Positions 8,005 to 17,500 of a stretch of 20,978 bases of DNA are shown here, piece after piece; positions within the stretch are counted from its first letter, which is position 1; the number at the start of each line of letters is the position of its first letter. Position numbers and translations under genes: made by a program. Location: positions 1 through 20,978 of the forward strand of contig DXRF01000021.1 in assembly GCA_019411205.1 (NCBI GenBank), given 5' to 3'. Below the pieces are notes generated by a model. The model was not told where the DNA came from. It saw only the letters and a list, made by a program, of their open reading frames with translations, and made no database searches. Origin of the DNA: Parabacteroides sp. Its GTDB lineage: Bacteria > Bacteroidota > Bacteroidia > Bacteroidales > Tannerellaceae.

Positions 8005-8044
8005 ATCCGGTTATATTCGGAAATGCTTCCAAATATAACCGGAT
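8005..8044 (-). terminator. Long hairpin between the GH2 and sulfatase genes
   Basis: ATCCGGTTATATT (8005-8017) pairs perfectly with AATATAACCGGAT (8032-8044). Beyond a C/A mismatch the helix continues with GGAA/TTCC (8019-8022, 8027-8030) and closes on the tetraloop ATGC. On the minus strand it comes 27 bases after the GH2 stop. It is followed by T-containing sequence but no clean T run, so it may be a weak terminator, a processing site or an mRNA-stabilising element. The same arm contains an exact -7 match, TATATTTG (minus, 8037 to 8030). Confidence 0.6.
8030..8037 (-). promoter_or_regulatory. Possible -7 element for the sulfatase gene
   Basis: The minus strand reads TATATTTG, an exact TAnnTTTG match, 57 bases before the sulfatase ATG. 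A -33 TTTG at the expected distance is lacking. It sits in the arm of the 8005-8044 hairpin, so the match could be accidental. Confidence 0.25.
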
Positions 8045-8071
8045 TATTAAAGAAATACCAGTTGTCAATAC

Positions 8072-10762
8072 TTATAATTTGAAATTGCTTGATTTGATAT
8101 TCCAGCCTTTCACAACGAATGTTGGTTCGGATGGCATATCATTTGTGGCCGTTTCTATGATGACGGTTTTACTTTCTCCCGGTAAGAGCGAGAAGAAGTT
8201 GTCTGTGTAGAAACTGGGACGCACCGGCTTTTTATCCTGATCAAGCAATTGAAGCTGAGTGAAAAATGCTACGGTTGAAGACGGGTTTTTTATTTCAGCT
8301 TTAATGAAATGGCGATCACCTTCTTGATAAGCTTTGTAACGAGTCTTCAGTTGTACCTGTTTCAATTTCGACAGATCTTCAAAGCCGGATGAAGTCGGGC
8401 CTGTCAGGGTCTTGCGTCCTTCATACTTGTCGTTGGAACGCCAGTAGAATGTGTTGGCAACTTCTTTTCCTTTCGTATCGAACAGACGCAGTTTTATAAA
8501 ATGAACCTGTGTGATGTTTTGAGGAAAGTCGATCGTGAAGATATCGTTTACGACACCGTCTTCCGGGATATCGATCTTCTGGCTTTTGCTCCATACCTTC
8601 TTGCTGTTCAAATCGTATACTTCGGCAGCTACCTTATAGTCCTTGAATGCTTGGTAGTAGTCGTTATAAACGGAAACCGTATTTTTCAAGTAATCAAACT
8701 GTGCGTGAAGCGGTTCCAATGCATTCTGGGTATGGTATAAAGAGGCGGTTGGTTCCAAAGAGTAGTCCCACATACGAGCGCAAACCTGACTTACGGGGCA
8801 GTTGTGATACCAGAACAATAACCCTGATGCATAGCGGTCTCCATATCCGAATTTGTTATAGTTCCAGACTTCCCAGATTGATTTGGAGTTCATGGCACCG
8901 ACAGCCTGGCCTTTGGTGGCAAACTCTTCGATGGAAGAGGAAGGACCATAATGGTTGGTAAGGTCTGTGTACATGGTTGACATCAGATGGAATCCACCGC
9001 CATCATGATAATCCCATACCTCCTTATTGATCGGCCAAAGGTCTTTCTCGTCCATTACTTCTCGGAGCGTTTCAACGGTTGGGATAGTCGGCGAACCATA
9101 TTCCGGGTTGAAGCCATCGACACGGCTACCGCGTTCGGATGCTGTATTTTCGTAGTGCTGCATCGGGTTTACCTGTTTGTAGGGGCTGCCGTCGTGTACG
9201 CCGTCACATTCCGACTGCATCTGGTAACCGCGTGTTCCATCCAGTTTCATGATCAGATCTTTTGCTCCTGGCATTTCTGTGCTCTCGTTAGACGAAACAT
9301 AGTAGGCCAATGAAGGATGGTTGCGCAGGCGTTTTACGGTTGCTTCGACATTACTCAGATATAAATCTTTATCTTGCGGATGTTTGGTGTCACCGGTCAT
9401 CCAGAATTCCTGCCATACGAGGAGTCCCATTTCGTCGCAGAGCTGGAAGAAATAGTCTGATTCGGCTATTCCACCTCCCCACATACGGATCAGGTTGATA
9501 CCGGATTGTTTTGTATAGCGCAATTCTGCATAAGTACGTTCATCGGAGGTACGGAGCATTCCTTCCGGAATCCAGTTGGTTCCCCGAATGAAGAGTTTCT
9601 TGCCGTTCACGTAGAACTGGCGGGATTTGTCCGGTGTGTTCTGATCGGATGTAATTTCCCGGATACCGAAACGAGTTCTTGTCTCATCGGACACTTTACC
9701 GTCTATGCTTACGGTGAGTTTCAGTTCGTACAGTTCCGGATTCCCTTTGAAGATTGGCCACCACAGACGTGGATTCTTGATTGTCAGTTGTGGAAATTCT
9801 TCCGGAGTAAAACAAATTTCCTTCGTTTCTCCTCTGAACAGGTTCAGGTCTTTGCTGAACGTGATGTTTTCGCCGATGATTTCTCCTTTGACCGTGCATT
9901 TTACGCCACGCTGTGTCGGGTTTGTCACTTCTACGCTGACAGTTTCTTTTGCCAGGTCGTAGTTGGGTTTGGAAAGTTCGGATTTGATGAACGGATGGCG
10001 GATAACTGCTTTGTCTGTGGCATAGAGACTGATGTTTTTCCAAATACCGGTATTACGGTCGCGGATGCCGTCGTTGAAGGTGAAATCCCAGCCTACACTC
10101 ATCAACATGGTTGTGTTCAGTCCGATGTTACCGTCTCCACCATTGTGAAACTCGCCGGCAGCTCCCCACTGCTTCGGCTTGATGGTTCCCGGCATATCGA
10201 CCGGATAAACCTTGATTGCCAAGGCATTCTTCTGACCGATACGAGCGAAGTCGGTGATATTGATATATTCAGGTTTGAACATACCTGACATATTACCAAG
10301 CAGATAACCGTTTACCCATATTTCGGCACGGTAGTTGATACCGTCTACTTGGAGCCAGACGATTTTGTCTTTATAGTTTTCCGGTACGTCAAATTCAGTA
10401 CGGAACCAATAGGTGTAGAACTCGCGTCCTGTTTTGGCAAGATCCGGGATGATATTCCGATCCAGCTTATTATTCATGCCATAATAAGGCTCTGGATATA
10501 CCTTGTTGTGGACGAGAGAGTTCAGAACTGTACCCGGAACGATTGCCGGCATCCATTGCCCGGTCTGATAGCCTGGTTGTGAGATTTTTTCAGCCGGATC
10601 TTTCGTCTCGTCGGCTTTATGCATCTGCCAGGTAAAACTTCCGTTATGTCCGTCTTTTGAATCCAGATATATTTTATCCGGATTCCGATAATAATTAGGT
10701 GTCTGAGCTTGCATGAAGCAGGCAGACACAAGTAAAAATATTCCTGTAAAAATGTTTTTCAT
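8072..10762 (-). CDS. GH2 exo-glycosidase (beta-mannosidase / exo-beta-glucosaminidase-like)
   Basis: An 896-aa secreted retaining glycosidase that should remove terminal beta-mannosyl or beta-glucosaminyl units in the periplasm. After a signal peptide of about 20 residues comes the GH2 sugar-binding jelly roll (about 60-250, with REFYTYWFRTEF and WLQVDG). It is followed by an Ig-like domain (about 255-370) and the TIM barrel (about 375-730). The acid/base is Glu493 in SSNESTE and the nucleophile is Glu554 in FNPEYG, the expected clan-A pair. Ig-like C-terminal domains follow (about 740-896). The NE dyad resembles mannosidases, whereas the overall layout also resembles exo-glucosaminidases, where Asp is usual at the acid/base. 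A lipobox-like VSAC ends at Cys15, so a lipoprotein form is possible, but AQ at 19-20 fits ordinary cleavage better. It starts 11 bases after the GH130 stop. Specificity is uncertain. Confidence 0.9.
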   Translation of the reverse strand: MKNIFTGIFLLVSACFMQAQTPNYYRNPDKIYLDSKDGHNGSFTWQMHKADETKDPAEKISQPGYQTGQWMPAIVPGTVLNSLVHNKVYPEPYYGMNNKLDRNIIPDLAKTGREFYTYWFRTEFDVPENYKDKIVWLQVDGINYRAEIWVNGYLLGNMSGMFKPEYINITDFARIGQKNALAIKVYPVDMPGTIKPKQWGAAGEFHNGGDGNIGLNTTMLMSVGWDFTFNDGIRDRNTGIWKNISLYATDKAVIRHPFIKSELSKPNYDLAKETVSVEVTNPTQRGVKCTVKGEIIGENITFSKDLNLFRGETKEICFTPEEFPQLTIKNPRLWWPIFKGNPELYELKLTVSIDGKVSDETRTRFGIREITSDQNTPDKSRQFYVNGKKLFIRGTNWIPEGMLRTSDERTYAELRYTKQSGINLIRMWGGGIAESDYFFQLCDEMGLLVWQEFWMTGDTKHPQDKDLYLSNVEATVKRLRNHPSLAYYVSSNESTEMPGAKDLIMKLDGTRGYQMQSECDGVHDGSPYKQVNPMQHYENTASERGSRVDGFNPEYGSPTIPTVETLREVMDEKDLWPINKEVWDYHDGGGFHLMSTMYTDLTNHYGPSSSIEEFATKGQAVGAMNSKSIWEVWNYNKFGYGDRYASGLLFWYHNCPVSQVCARMWDYSLEPTASLYHTQNALEPLHAQFDYLKNTVSVYNDYYQAFKDYKVAAEVYDLNSKKVWSKSQKIDIPEDGVVNDIFTIDFPQNITQVHFIKLRLFDTKGKEVANTFYWRSNDKYEGRKTLTGPTSSGFEDLSKLKQVQLKTRYKAYQEGDRHFIKAEIKNPSSTVAFFTQLQLLDQDKKPVRPSFYTDNFFSLLPGESKTVIIETATNDMPSEPTFVVKGWNIKSSNFKL

Positions 10763-10773
10763 AAATTATACTT

Positions 10774-11913
10774 TTAATTTGGAATCTGATCACCAGGAGT
10801 TTTCTTTGCCGGATCGTAAATGGCTACACTGACTTGGGAATCTGCGCATCCGTAATAGAGATACCATTTGTTTTTGAAGAAGACCAAACCTTCGATAAAG
10901 ACGGTTCCGTCAACATACTGTCCGCTTTTTTCGAATGAAGCCATCGGGCGGAAGAAAGGAACGTCCAGGCGTTGCAACACTTTCAACGGTTCTTTCGGAT
11001 CGGTCAGGATTTGTCCGGCGCAGTAGGCACCAGCCGTGAAACGTTTGTCACGCTTGCTGTCGTTTGTATGGTTCTTGCCGTTATAAAGCAAGACGATACC
11101 TTTGTCTGTCAGGATAGCGGGAGGACCACACTCTGTCAAGGCGCTGTCGAAATATTGGGGACGAGGTTTGATCACGGTCGCCAGTTCGTTTTTCTCGTCC
11201 AATATCGGTGTCCAGTTGATCAAATCATCGGAGGTGGCAGCGTAGACCGCATGTTCTCCCCAATACATGAAGTATTTTCCACCGATTTTCGTCAGCACTT
11301 GTTTTCCGTCTTTGACCTCTGTCACCATAGAACCGGATTTGCAGAAAATATCTTTGAAACGCCCGTTGTAGGCTTTTGCAAAAGCAGGACCGTGTTTTTC
11401 CCATTTGACCAGGTCGCGTGAGGTGGCGATGCAGAGACGTGCCACTTTCCGGTTCCAGGATGTGTAGGCCATGACATACAGGCCGTCTTCTGTCATTGTT
11501 ACACGTGGGTCTTCGCATCCTCCTGCCCATTCGTATTCTTTCATGTTATCTTTGTCCGGATACATGACGGGGGCATTCCGGCGTTTCATGTGGATACCGT
11601 CTTCGGATTCTGCTAATCCGATACGTGAGGTACGTTTACCGATTCCTGTTGCAGAATTGTCCTCAGCCCGGTAAAGGACATATATTTTACCGTTTTTTAC
11701 GGTTGCTGCGGGATTGAACACATCGCTCTCTTCCCATCCTATTTTTTTGTCCTGCATGGGACAGTCGAATTGACTGGAAGGATTGGGAGTAATGATCGGA
11801 TTGACTTTTTCCGGCCTGACAAAGCCGCCCAAAGCCCAGTCTGGTAATACATTTTGGCTATACCCGAATAATGGTAGAACTGCCAGACTGATGAATAAGA
11901 TACTTTTTTTCAT
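10774..11913 (-). CDS. Secreted GH130 family beta-mannoside hydrolase or phosphorylase
   Basis: A five-bladed beta-propeller enzyme acting on beta-mannosides. Residues 1-20 are a signal peptide (GYSQ/N). Family hallmarks are FNPAA (66-70), VLYRAED (79-85), GGCEDPRV (131-138, with the invariant Asp135), YAATSDDLINW (224-234) and ECGPPAIL (261-268) before the LLYNG strand. GH130 contains cytosolic mannosyl phosphorylases and secreted beta-1,2-mannosidases. This one is exported and has MYWGE where phosphorylases usually have an LHR-type phosphate-binding strand, so I favour a hydrolase. That point rests on memory of the family, not an alignment. It is the first enzyme gene after the transport genes, separated from them by a stem-loop (11932-11966), and is followed by the GH2 gene after 11 bases, so the two are translated from one message. 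Confidence 0.85.
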   Translation of the reverse strand: MKKSILFISLAVLPLFGYSQNVLPDWALGGFVRPEKVNPIITPNPSSQFDCPMQDKKIGWEESDVFNPAATVKNGKIYVLYRAEDNSATGIGKRTSRIGLAESEDGIHMKRRNAPVMYPDKDNMKEYEWAGGCEDPRVTMTEDGLYVMAYTSWNRKVARLCIATSRDLVKWEKHGPAFAKAYNGRFKDIFCKSGSMVTEVKDGKQVLTKIGGKYFMYWGEHAVYAATSDDLINWTPILDEKNELATVIKPRPQYFDSALTECGPPAILTDKGIVLLYNGKNHTNDSKRDKRFTAGAYCAGQILTDPKEPLKVLQRLDVPFFRPMASFEKSGQYVDGTVFIEGLVFFKNKWYLYYGCADSQVSVAIYDPAKKTPGDQIPN

Positions 11914-11931
11914 GTTCTAAAGAATAAAAGA

Positions 11932-11966
11932 GGCACAGATATCCAAACAAAAAGGATATCTGTGCC
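11932..11966 (-). terminator. Mid-operon hairpin (attenuator-like) between DUF3823 and GH130
   Basis: GGCACAGATATCC (11932-11944) and GGATATCTGTGCC (11954-11966) form a perfect 13-bp stem with a 9-base loop. On the minus strand it starts 9 bases after the DUF3823 stop and is followed by the U-rich run TCTTTTATTCTTT. This looks like a leaky intrinsic terminator that would keep the transport genes more abundant than the enzymes. Confidence 0.7.
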
Positions 11967-11975
11967 AAAAGTTAT

Positions 11976-12671
11976 TTATTGTACAATCGTTTCTATAATG
12001 GTACTGTAGTTGACTGCGCCTTCTGTTTTGGCACCGACACGTACATATATTTTGTTACCATTTGCTTGTATTTTGTACAGATTGTCCTGATAGGTTTTAT
12101 CGTTTTCCAAATCGAAAACGATTGTCCCTTCCTGCTCCTTAACGGTCTGCTTTCCTGCTTGGTTGGCATTTCCATTATCAACACCTGGAGCAAAATTCCA
12201 GTAGCCGTACACTTCGGATACCTTGAAATTACTGCTTGTCGGATCCACCTTGTATGTAATCGTGATTTTTTTACCCGTAACTTGGGCCGAAGCGTTGATT
12301 CTTGCATAAGGAGTTGCTTTCAGATCCAGTGTAGTCTGTCCTTTTACAGTTACAAATTCTTCACAAGGAGAAACAAACGGACCGTTTACAACAATTTTGT
12401 AATCACAGTTGAACAACTTTGCATTTTCGTATGAACCATCCATCTTTGCATAAAAATCGACCGATTGTGTTGCATCTGTGTTTTGTTCGAACATATTGAT
12501 AATAACACCGGTAGATCCCTGAACTGGCAGTGGAATCGGTTCATTCGTTTCTGCATCCAGAATTTGTCCTTTGATACCTCCGTTGGGGGATTCATAATTA
12601 TCCAGATCGCTCAAACAGCTTGTGAAGCATAATGAGCAAACGGCCATCAGTAATAAACTTATCTTTTTCAT
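11976..12671 (-). CDS. DUF3823 surface lipoprotein of the PUL
   Basis: A 231-aa predicted outer-membrane lipoprotein. The signal peptide ends in FTSC, making Cys19 the lipid-modified residue. The following LSDLDNYE is acidic, like the lipoprotein export signal that sends Bacteroidetes lipoproteins to the cell surface. Residues about 26-110 (YESPNGGIKGQILDAETNEPIP) match the start of DUF3823, a carboxypeptidase-regulatory-like beta-sandwich regularly encoded next to susD. The rest (about 115-231) is a second beta-rich domain. It occupies the position where SusE/SusF-like surface glycan-binding proteins usually sit, so glycan binding is a fair inference but is not shown. It follows SusD after 22 bases and is the last gene before the mid-operon hairpin. 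Confidence 0.85.
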   Translation of the reverse strand: MKKISLLLMAVCSLCFTSCLSDLDNYESPNGGIKGQILDAETNEPIPLPVQGSTGVIINMFEQNTDATQSVDFYAKMDGSYENAKLFNCDYKIVVNGPFVSPCEEFVTVKGQTTLDLKATPYARINASAQVTGKKITITYKVDPTSSNFKVSEVYGYWNFAPGVDNGNANQAGKQTVKEQEGTIVFDLENDKTYQDNLYKIQANGNKIYVRVGAKTEGAVNYSTIIETIVQ

Positions 12672-12693
12672 ATCAAATTTCTAAATTAGATGA

Positions 12694-14541
12694 TTAATTG
12701 GTATAACCCGGGTTCTGAATGAGATTCGGATTTGAATTCATATCTGTCTGGTTGATCTTTGTATAATAGTTCTTTTCCAAGAAAATACGTTTCTGTTTCG
12801 GAGTATTGGTTCCTCTTTCGAATACATATTTACCATCACGAATATCATACCAAGGATACAAAGCTGTACCTCTGAATCCATTCAAACCGCCTTGTGCTAC
12901 ATCTAAGTGAGCAATTCTCCAACGTTTCATATCCCAGAAACGATGACCTTCGAATGCTAATTCCACTCTGCGTTCATGACGGATCTTTTCCATATTGATG
13001 TTTGACAATAAGGCAATTCCGGCACGTTCGCGGATCTTGTTAACTGCATCCAATGCTTCGGATGATTTGTTCAACTCCATTGCAGCTTCCGCCAAATTTA
13101 GATAAATTTCTCCTAAACGGAAAACTGGCCATGGAGTTTCTGACTTACCCATATTCATATCGGTCAATGTTTCGTCCCAGAATTTCTTCTGATAGAAGCC
13201 TGTTTTGGAGGCATCTCCGGCATCGGATCCACCATCTTTTCCAGATGTACTATAGGTGACTCCGTTGATTTCAACCGTGTTACCACCATCCGGCTGGCTG
13301 GTTGCTACATGTCTCTTATTATCGTTTTCGATGACACCTCTTTTCCATTCGATCTTTGTGCTTTGGCAAGGAGAGCCGGGCAGGTAAACGGATGCGAACA
13401 AGCGTGGGTCTTTATTGGCAAATACTTCGTATGGATCGTCGAAACGAAGAGGTTTACCGTTTTCTTCCAACTTCAGAGTCCCTTTGGAACCGTCTACATA
13501 TTCATATGCTTCCACCAATTCAAGTGTCGGGGCGATACCGCATCCCCAACCACCGGCACGATAAGAGAACGGTGCGTTACGCTTATCCCAGTCGTGGCCT
13601 TTGCCTCCTGCAACGTTATATTGCTTCTGGAAGATATACTCTCCGTTATCACCGTTGCCTTTCAAGAACATGTCACAAAAGTTCTGTGCCTTGTTGTCTG
13701 GCTTGTTGTTATACAAGGCATATTTACCAGATGCAATGATTGCTTTAGAAGCCTCGTAAGATATTTGGAAGAAGCGATCGGCTTCGGACGCGGGGATACC
13801 TGTAAGTCCTTCTTGCTGAACCGTTCCGTAGCGGGCGATAGAACCGGCATACAAGGCTGCTCGTGAACATAAAGATAATGCGACATATTTGCTTGCCCGG
13901 TATTTGGCTTCAGCCTCTCTTGTGTCGGGAAGGTCTTGTGCTGCTTCTTGACATTCTTTTATGATGAAATCATAAATTTCGATTTCTTTATTACGAGGAA
14001 CCATCAGCGCTTCCAGGTTATTAGGATCATATTCCTGTGATTTGTCAATCAGAGGTACGCCACCGTAGCGTTTCACCAATGTGAAATAATGCATGGCACG
14101 TAAGAAACGGGATTCGGCTAACAGCAATTTTTTTTCAGAATCCGACAAGGCTGTCGCATCCTGTAGCTGGCTGATAAAGTCGTTGCAGTTCCGGATGTTT
14201 TTGTAGCGATCGGAGAATTTCTGCTCGAATAAATCATCTTCGTACGTGTATGTAGCATTTCCGTTATCGAAAAGAGGAACTTTCTGGAAAGACCCTTGTG
14301 CTTCGTCTGACATGGAAGAAGCATTTTGCAAACGCCATGCGTCACGAAACCAGTAATTAAAATCTTCCAAGTTCAGACCGTCATATAAATTGACCATTAC
14401 ACCATTGATCAATTTAGGGTCTTGCCAAACCTGTTCAGGGGTGATGATGTCGAAAGATTCTTTATCAAGGTAGTCAGCACACGCTGTTGTACCTAACAAA
14501 AGTAATCCGCATCCGATATTTTTTATGATTGTTGTCTTCAT
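12694..14541 (-). CDS. SusD/RagB-family glycan-binding lipoprotein
   Basis: The surface lid of the SusCD transporter, which delivers glycan to the SusC barrel. The 615-aa product has a lipoprotein signal peptide with Cys21 (GTTAC) followed by ADYLDKES, which has the usual acidic residues. The family pattern is clear: FDIITPEQVWQDP near 28-42, the helical TPR-like N-terminal half (AESRFLRAMHYFTLVKRYGGVPL, about 142-165) and the conserved C-terminal block FRLGEIYLNLAEAAMELN (about 472-490), followed by ERRVELAFEGHRFWDMKRW (about 525-545). The start is 11 bases after the susC stop. The two are certainly one unit. The length is at the upper end for SusD proteins. The ligand cannot be predicted. 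Confidence 0.97.
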   Translation of the reverse strand: MKTTIIKNIGCGLLLLGTTACADYLDKESFDIITPEQVWQDPKLINGVMVNLYDGLNLEDFNYWFRDAWRLQNASSMSDEAQGSFQKVPLFDNGNATYTYEDDLFEQKFSDRYKNIRNCNDFISQLQDATALSDSEKKLLLAESRFLRAMHYFTLVKRYGGVPLIDKSQEYDPNNLEALMVPRNKEIEIYDFIIKECQEAAQDLPDTREAEAKYRASKYVALSLCSRAALYAGSIARYGTVQQEGLTGIPASEADRFFQISYEASKAIIASGKYALYNNKPDNKAQNFCDMFLKGNGDNGEYIFQKQYNVAGGKGHDWDKRNAPFSYRAGGWGCGIAPTLELVEAYEYVDGSKGTLKLEENGKPLRFDDPYEVFANKDPRLFASVYLPGSPCQSTKIEWKRGVIENDNKRHVATSQPDGGNTVEINGVTYSTSGKDGGSDAGDASKTGFYQKKFWDETLTDMNMGKSETPWPVFRLGEIYLNLAEAAMELNKSSEALDAVNKIRERAGIALLSNINMEKIRHERRVELAFEGHRFWDMKRWRIAHLDVAQGGLNGFRGTALYPWYDIRDGKYVFERGTNTPKQKRIFLEKNYYTKINQTDMNSNPNLIQNPGYTN

Positions 14542-14552
14542 CGTTTCTTATT

Positions 14553-17500
14553 TTAGAATGTTAGATTAACACCGAAATTGAATGTTTTCATTTGTGGATA
14601 ATAGCGGAACATACCGTCTTTATTCTCCGGGTCCATATATTTCATGATACCTTCGCGACTTGTTATTGTTGCAGTATTGAAACTGTTTACATAAATACGC
14701 AGGTTTTCGATTCCAGCTCTTTGCATCCATTTTTTAGGGAATGTGTATCCTAATTCGATGGTTTTCAGGCGTAAGTAGTTGGCCTTTTGTCTTGTCCAAG
14801 TATTTGTACCTGCATTGGCAGAGAAACCGGTAGGACGGAGTGCCGGCATATATCCGGGAATCCATTCGCTACTCATATCTGAAGGATCTTCACGATGCCA
14901 ACGATCCAAATTTAGTGTGATACCATTACCAAGACCTTGCTGGATGAAGGGAGCCATAAAGTCTCCAGTTGTGAATACTTCATGACCGGCAGCCCCTTGG
15001 AAGAAGAGAGTCAAATCGAAACCTTTGTATTCTCCGTAAAGGTTCAAACCATAATACAGACGCGGTGTATTTCCATGTCCGATTGGCTGGTCGTCCTTTC
15101 CGTCGATGATACCGTCATTGTTCCAGTCTTGGAATTTCAAGTCTCCCGGCATTAATGATTTATTACCGTTGTTATCCTGGATCGGTGAGTTGAGAATTTC
15201 TTCGTAGCTTTGGAACTGTCCGATGCAAACTTTTCCCCATTGGATATCTTTATAACGATCATTGCTGTTGTTTCTCCAGTCATCGTACATATTGGCAGAA
15301 GCTGCACGTTCAATATGTTCATTGTAGATACGGGTAGTAGAGAAGTTCCCTTTTACATCGTAAGTGAAATCTCCGATTTTATGACGATGCCCAACAACGA
15401 TTTCAAATCCCTGGTTTCTGTCGGAGTTCAGGTTTTCTACCGGAAGTTCTTGGCCGAATGTCGTCGGTAATGTAAGCTGACGCTTTGTCAGCAGACCACT
15501 TCTTTTACGGACGAAGTAATCGAATTCGACATTGATTAAACCGGATAATACGGATGCCTCAAATCCGACATTGGTTGTTTTAGATTCATACCAAGTCAGA
15601 GCCAAGTTAGGCATACCTCTGTCCTTCGCTCCGTTTGTCAGACCGCCTGTTCCTAAAACATAGCTTCCCGAGGGATACCGATATCCCATTAAATACTGAT
15701 AAGCTCTGTATTTACCATTCTTTTCATCATCATCGCTATAACCGGTTACACCTTCATCTCCCACTTTTCCGAAAGAACCTCTGATCTTGAAGTTGTCGAC
15801 CATAGGTAATGCTTCTTTGAAGAATGCTTCTTCAGAGACACGCCAACCCAAAGATACGGCAGGGAAGAATCCCCAACGATTGTCTGGGGCAAACTTGTAA
15901 GAACCGTCATAACGGAAGCTAAGTTCTGCCAGATATTTGTTGTCGTAAGCATAATTGAGACGTCCTACCAACCCGGCATGAGCGGAAACACGAGCTGTAC
16001 CACCGTTGTCCATGTTTGTCTTGTCACCTGCATCTATCTGATCGATTGCTCCGACTGTAAACTGGCGGTATGCTTTCAGAATATCGGTACGGTCATTATA
16101 GAATTCCCATAACACCAACGCTCCGATATCATGCTTGCCGAATGTATTTTTATAATTCAGCGAGATTTGTCCGTTCGGTCTGAAATAGTTGTCATTCTGA
16201 GTTGTCAGCTCTGAAATGGTGTGGCTGCCGGAAGCATTATACACATCATTGACCGCGTCGTAGGTATATTCATAATATTCTTTATACCATTTTCTACTGT
16301 ATTTGTTGTTGTAGTCGTAAGAGAACAATGCTTTTGCGGATAAACCTTTCACCCAGGGCACTTCCCAGTTCAGACCGATTGATCCGTTAAATTCACGGCG
16401 ATCTCTTCTGTCATAACCGACATTGTCGATATCGGACAGATGGACAGGATTACCTTTATCTCCAGGATTTGACCAATAGTCTGGATTGTTGTTGGCATAA
16501 ATCGGGAAAATAGGTTTAGCCATTTGAATACTACGACTTAGCGGTTCTGCTTCATAAGGTTTCATTCGTGTATCCAAGCGTCCGCTTAATTGTAGATCTA
16601 CAGTGAAACCTTTGACTATTTCAGCGCTGATATTAGAGCGTACGTTATATTTTTTATAGTTAAAGGCTTTAGACTTGTAAATTCCTTCTTGATCGGTGAA
16701 ACCAAGAGAGAAGAAGTATTTCACCTTTTCTGCACCTCCCGATACGCTTAGATTGTGATAAGTGGCAGGAGCTGTTTTGCGAATGACTTCATCATACCAG
16801 TCTGTCGTCCCGATTCCTTGTTTGAAACGTTCCAAGTCTTCAGCCGAATAAGGAGCTGTAACTCCGATATTCTGTTGAGCTTCGTTGTACAAAGTCGCAT
16901 ACTCGTACCCGTTGTAATATTCCGGATAACGGGTAATGTTCTGTATTCCAACATATCCGTTATAATTGATTTTCGGTTTGCCAACCTGTCCCTTTTTGGT
17001 TGTAACAAGGATAACACCATTTGCACCTTTAAAACCGTAAACGGCAGCGGATGCATCTTTCAAGATACTGATCGATTCGATGTCATTAGCATCGATTTGT
17101 TTGAAATCACGTTCCACACCATCGACAATGACTAAAGCATCACCATAACCACGGATATCGATGCTTGCATCATCATCACCCGGCGCACCGCTTCTCTGTA
17201 CAGCACGTAAACCTGGCAACTTACCTGCTAACGCATTACTGACATTCGGAGTTTTGACAGTTGCAATATCCTTGGCTTGAAGTGAAGCGACCGATCCTGT
17301 TACAGAAGCACGTTTCTGGACACCGTAACCGACAACGACTACTTCATCCAATGCTTGAGAGTCTTCGGCCAATTTAACCTGGATATTTGTCTTGTTGTTT
17401 ACCGGTATTTCCTGATCTTTGTAGCCGATATACGAAATGACCAGTACGGCGTTCGGTGCTACATTTAATGTAAAATTACCATCCATATCGGTAATCGTAC

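Noticed and set aside
9506..10288. Plus-strand open frame of 260 codons inside the GH2 gene
   Set aside because: It is fully antisense to a gene with clear GH2 motifs, has no family-like sequence, and is rich in Cys and Phe as expected for a shadow frame.
13309..13866. Plus-strand open frame of 185 codons inside susD
   Set aside because: Antisense to conserved susD sequence, with no supporting motif.
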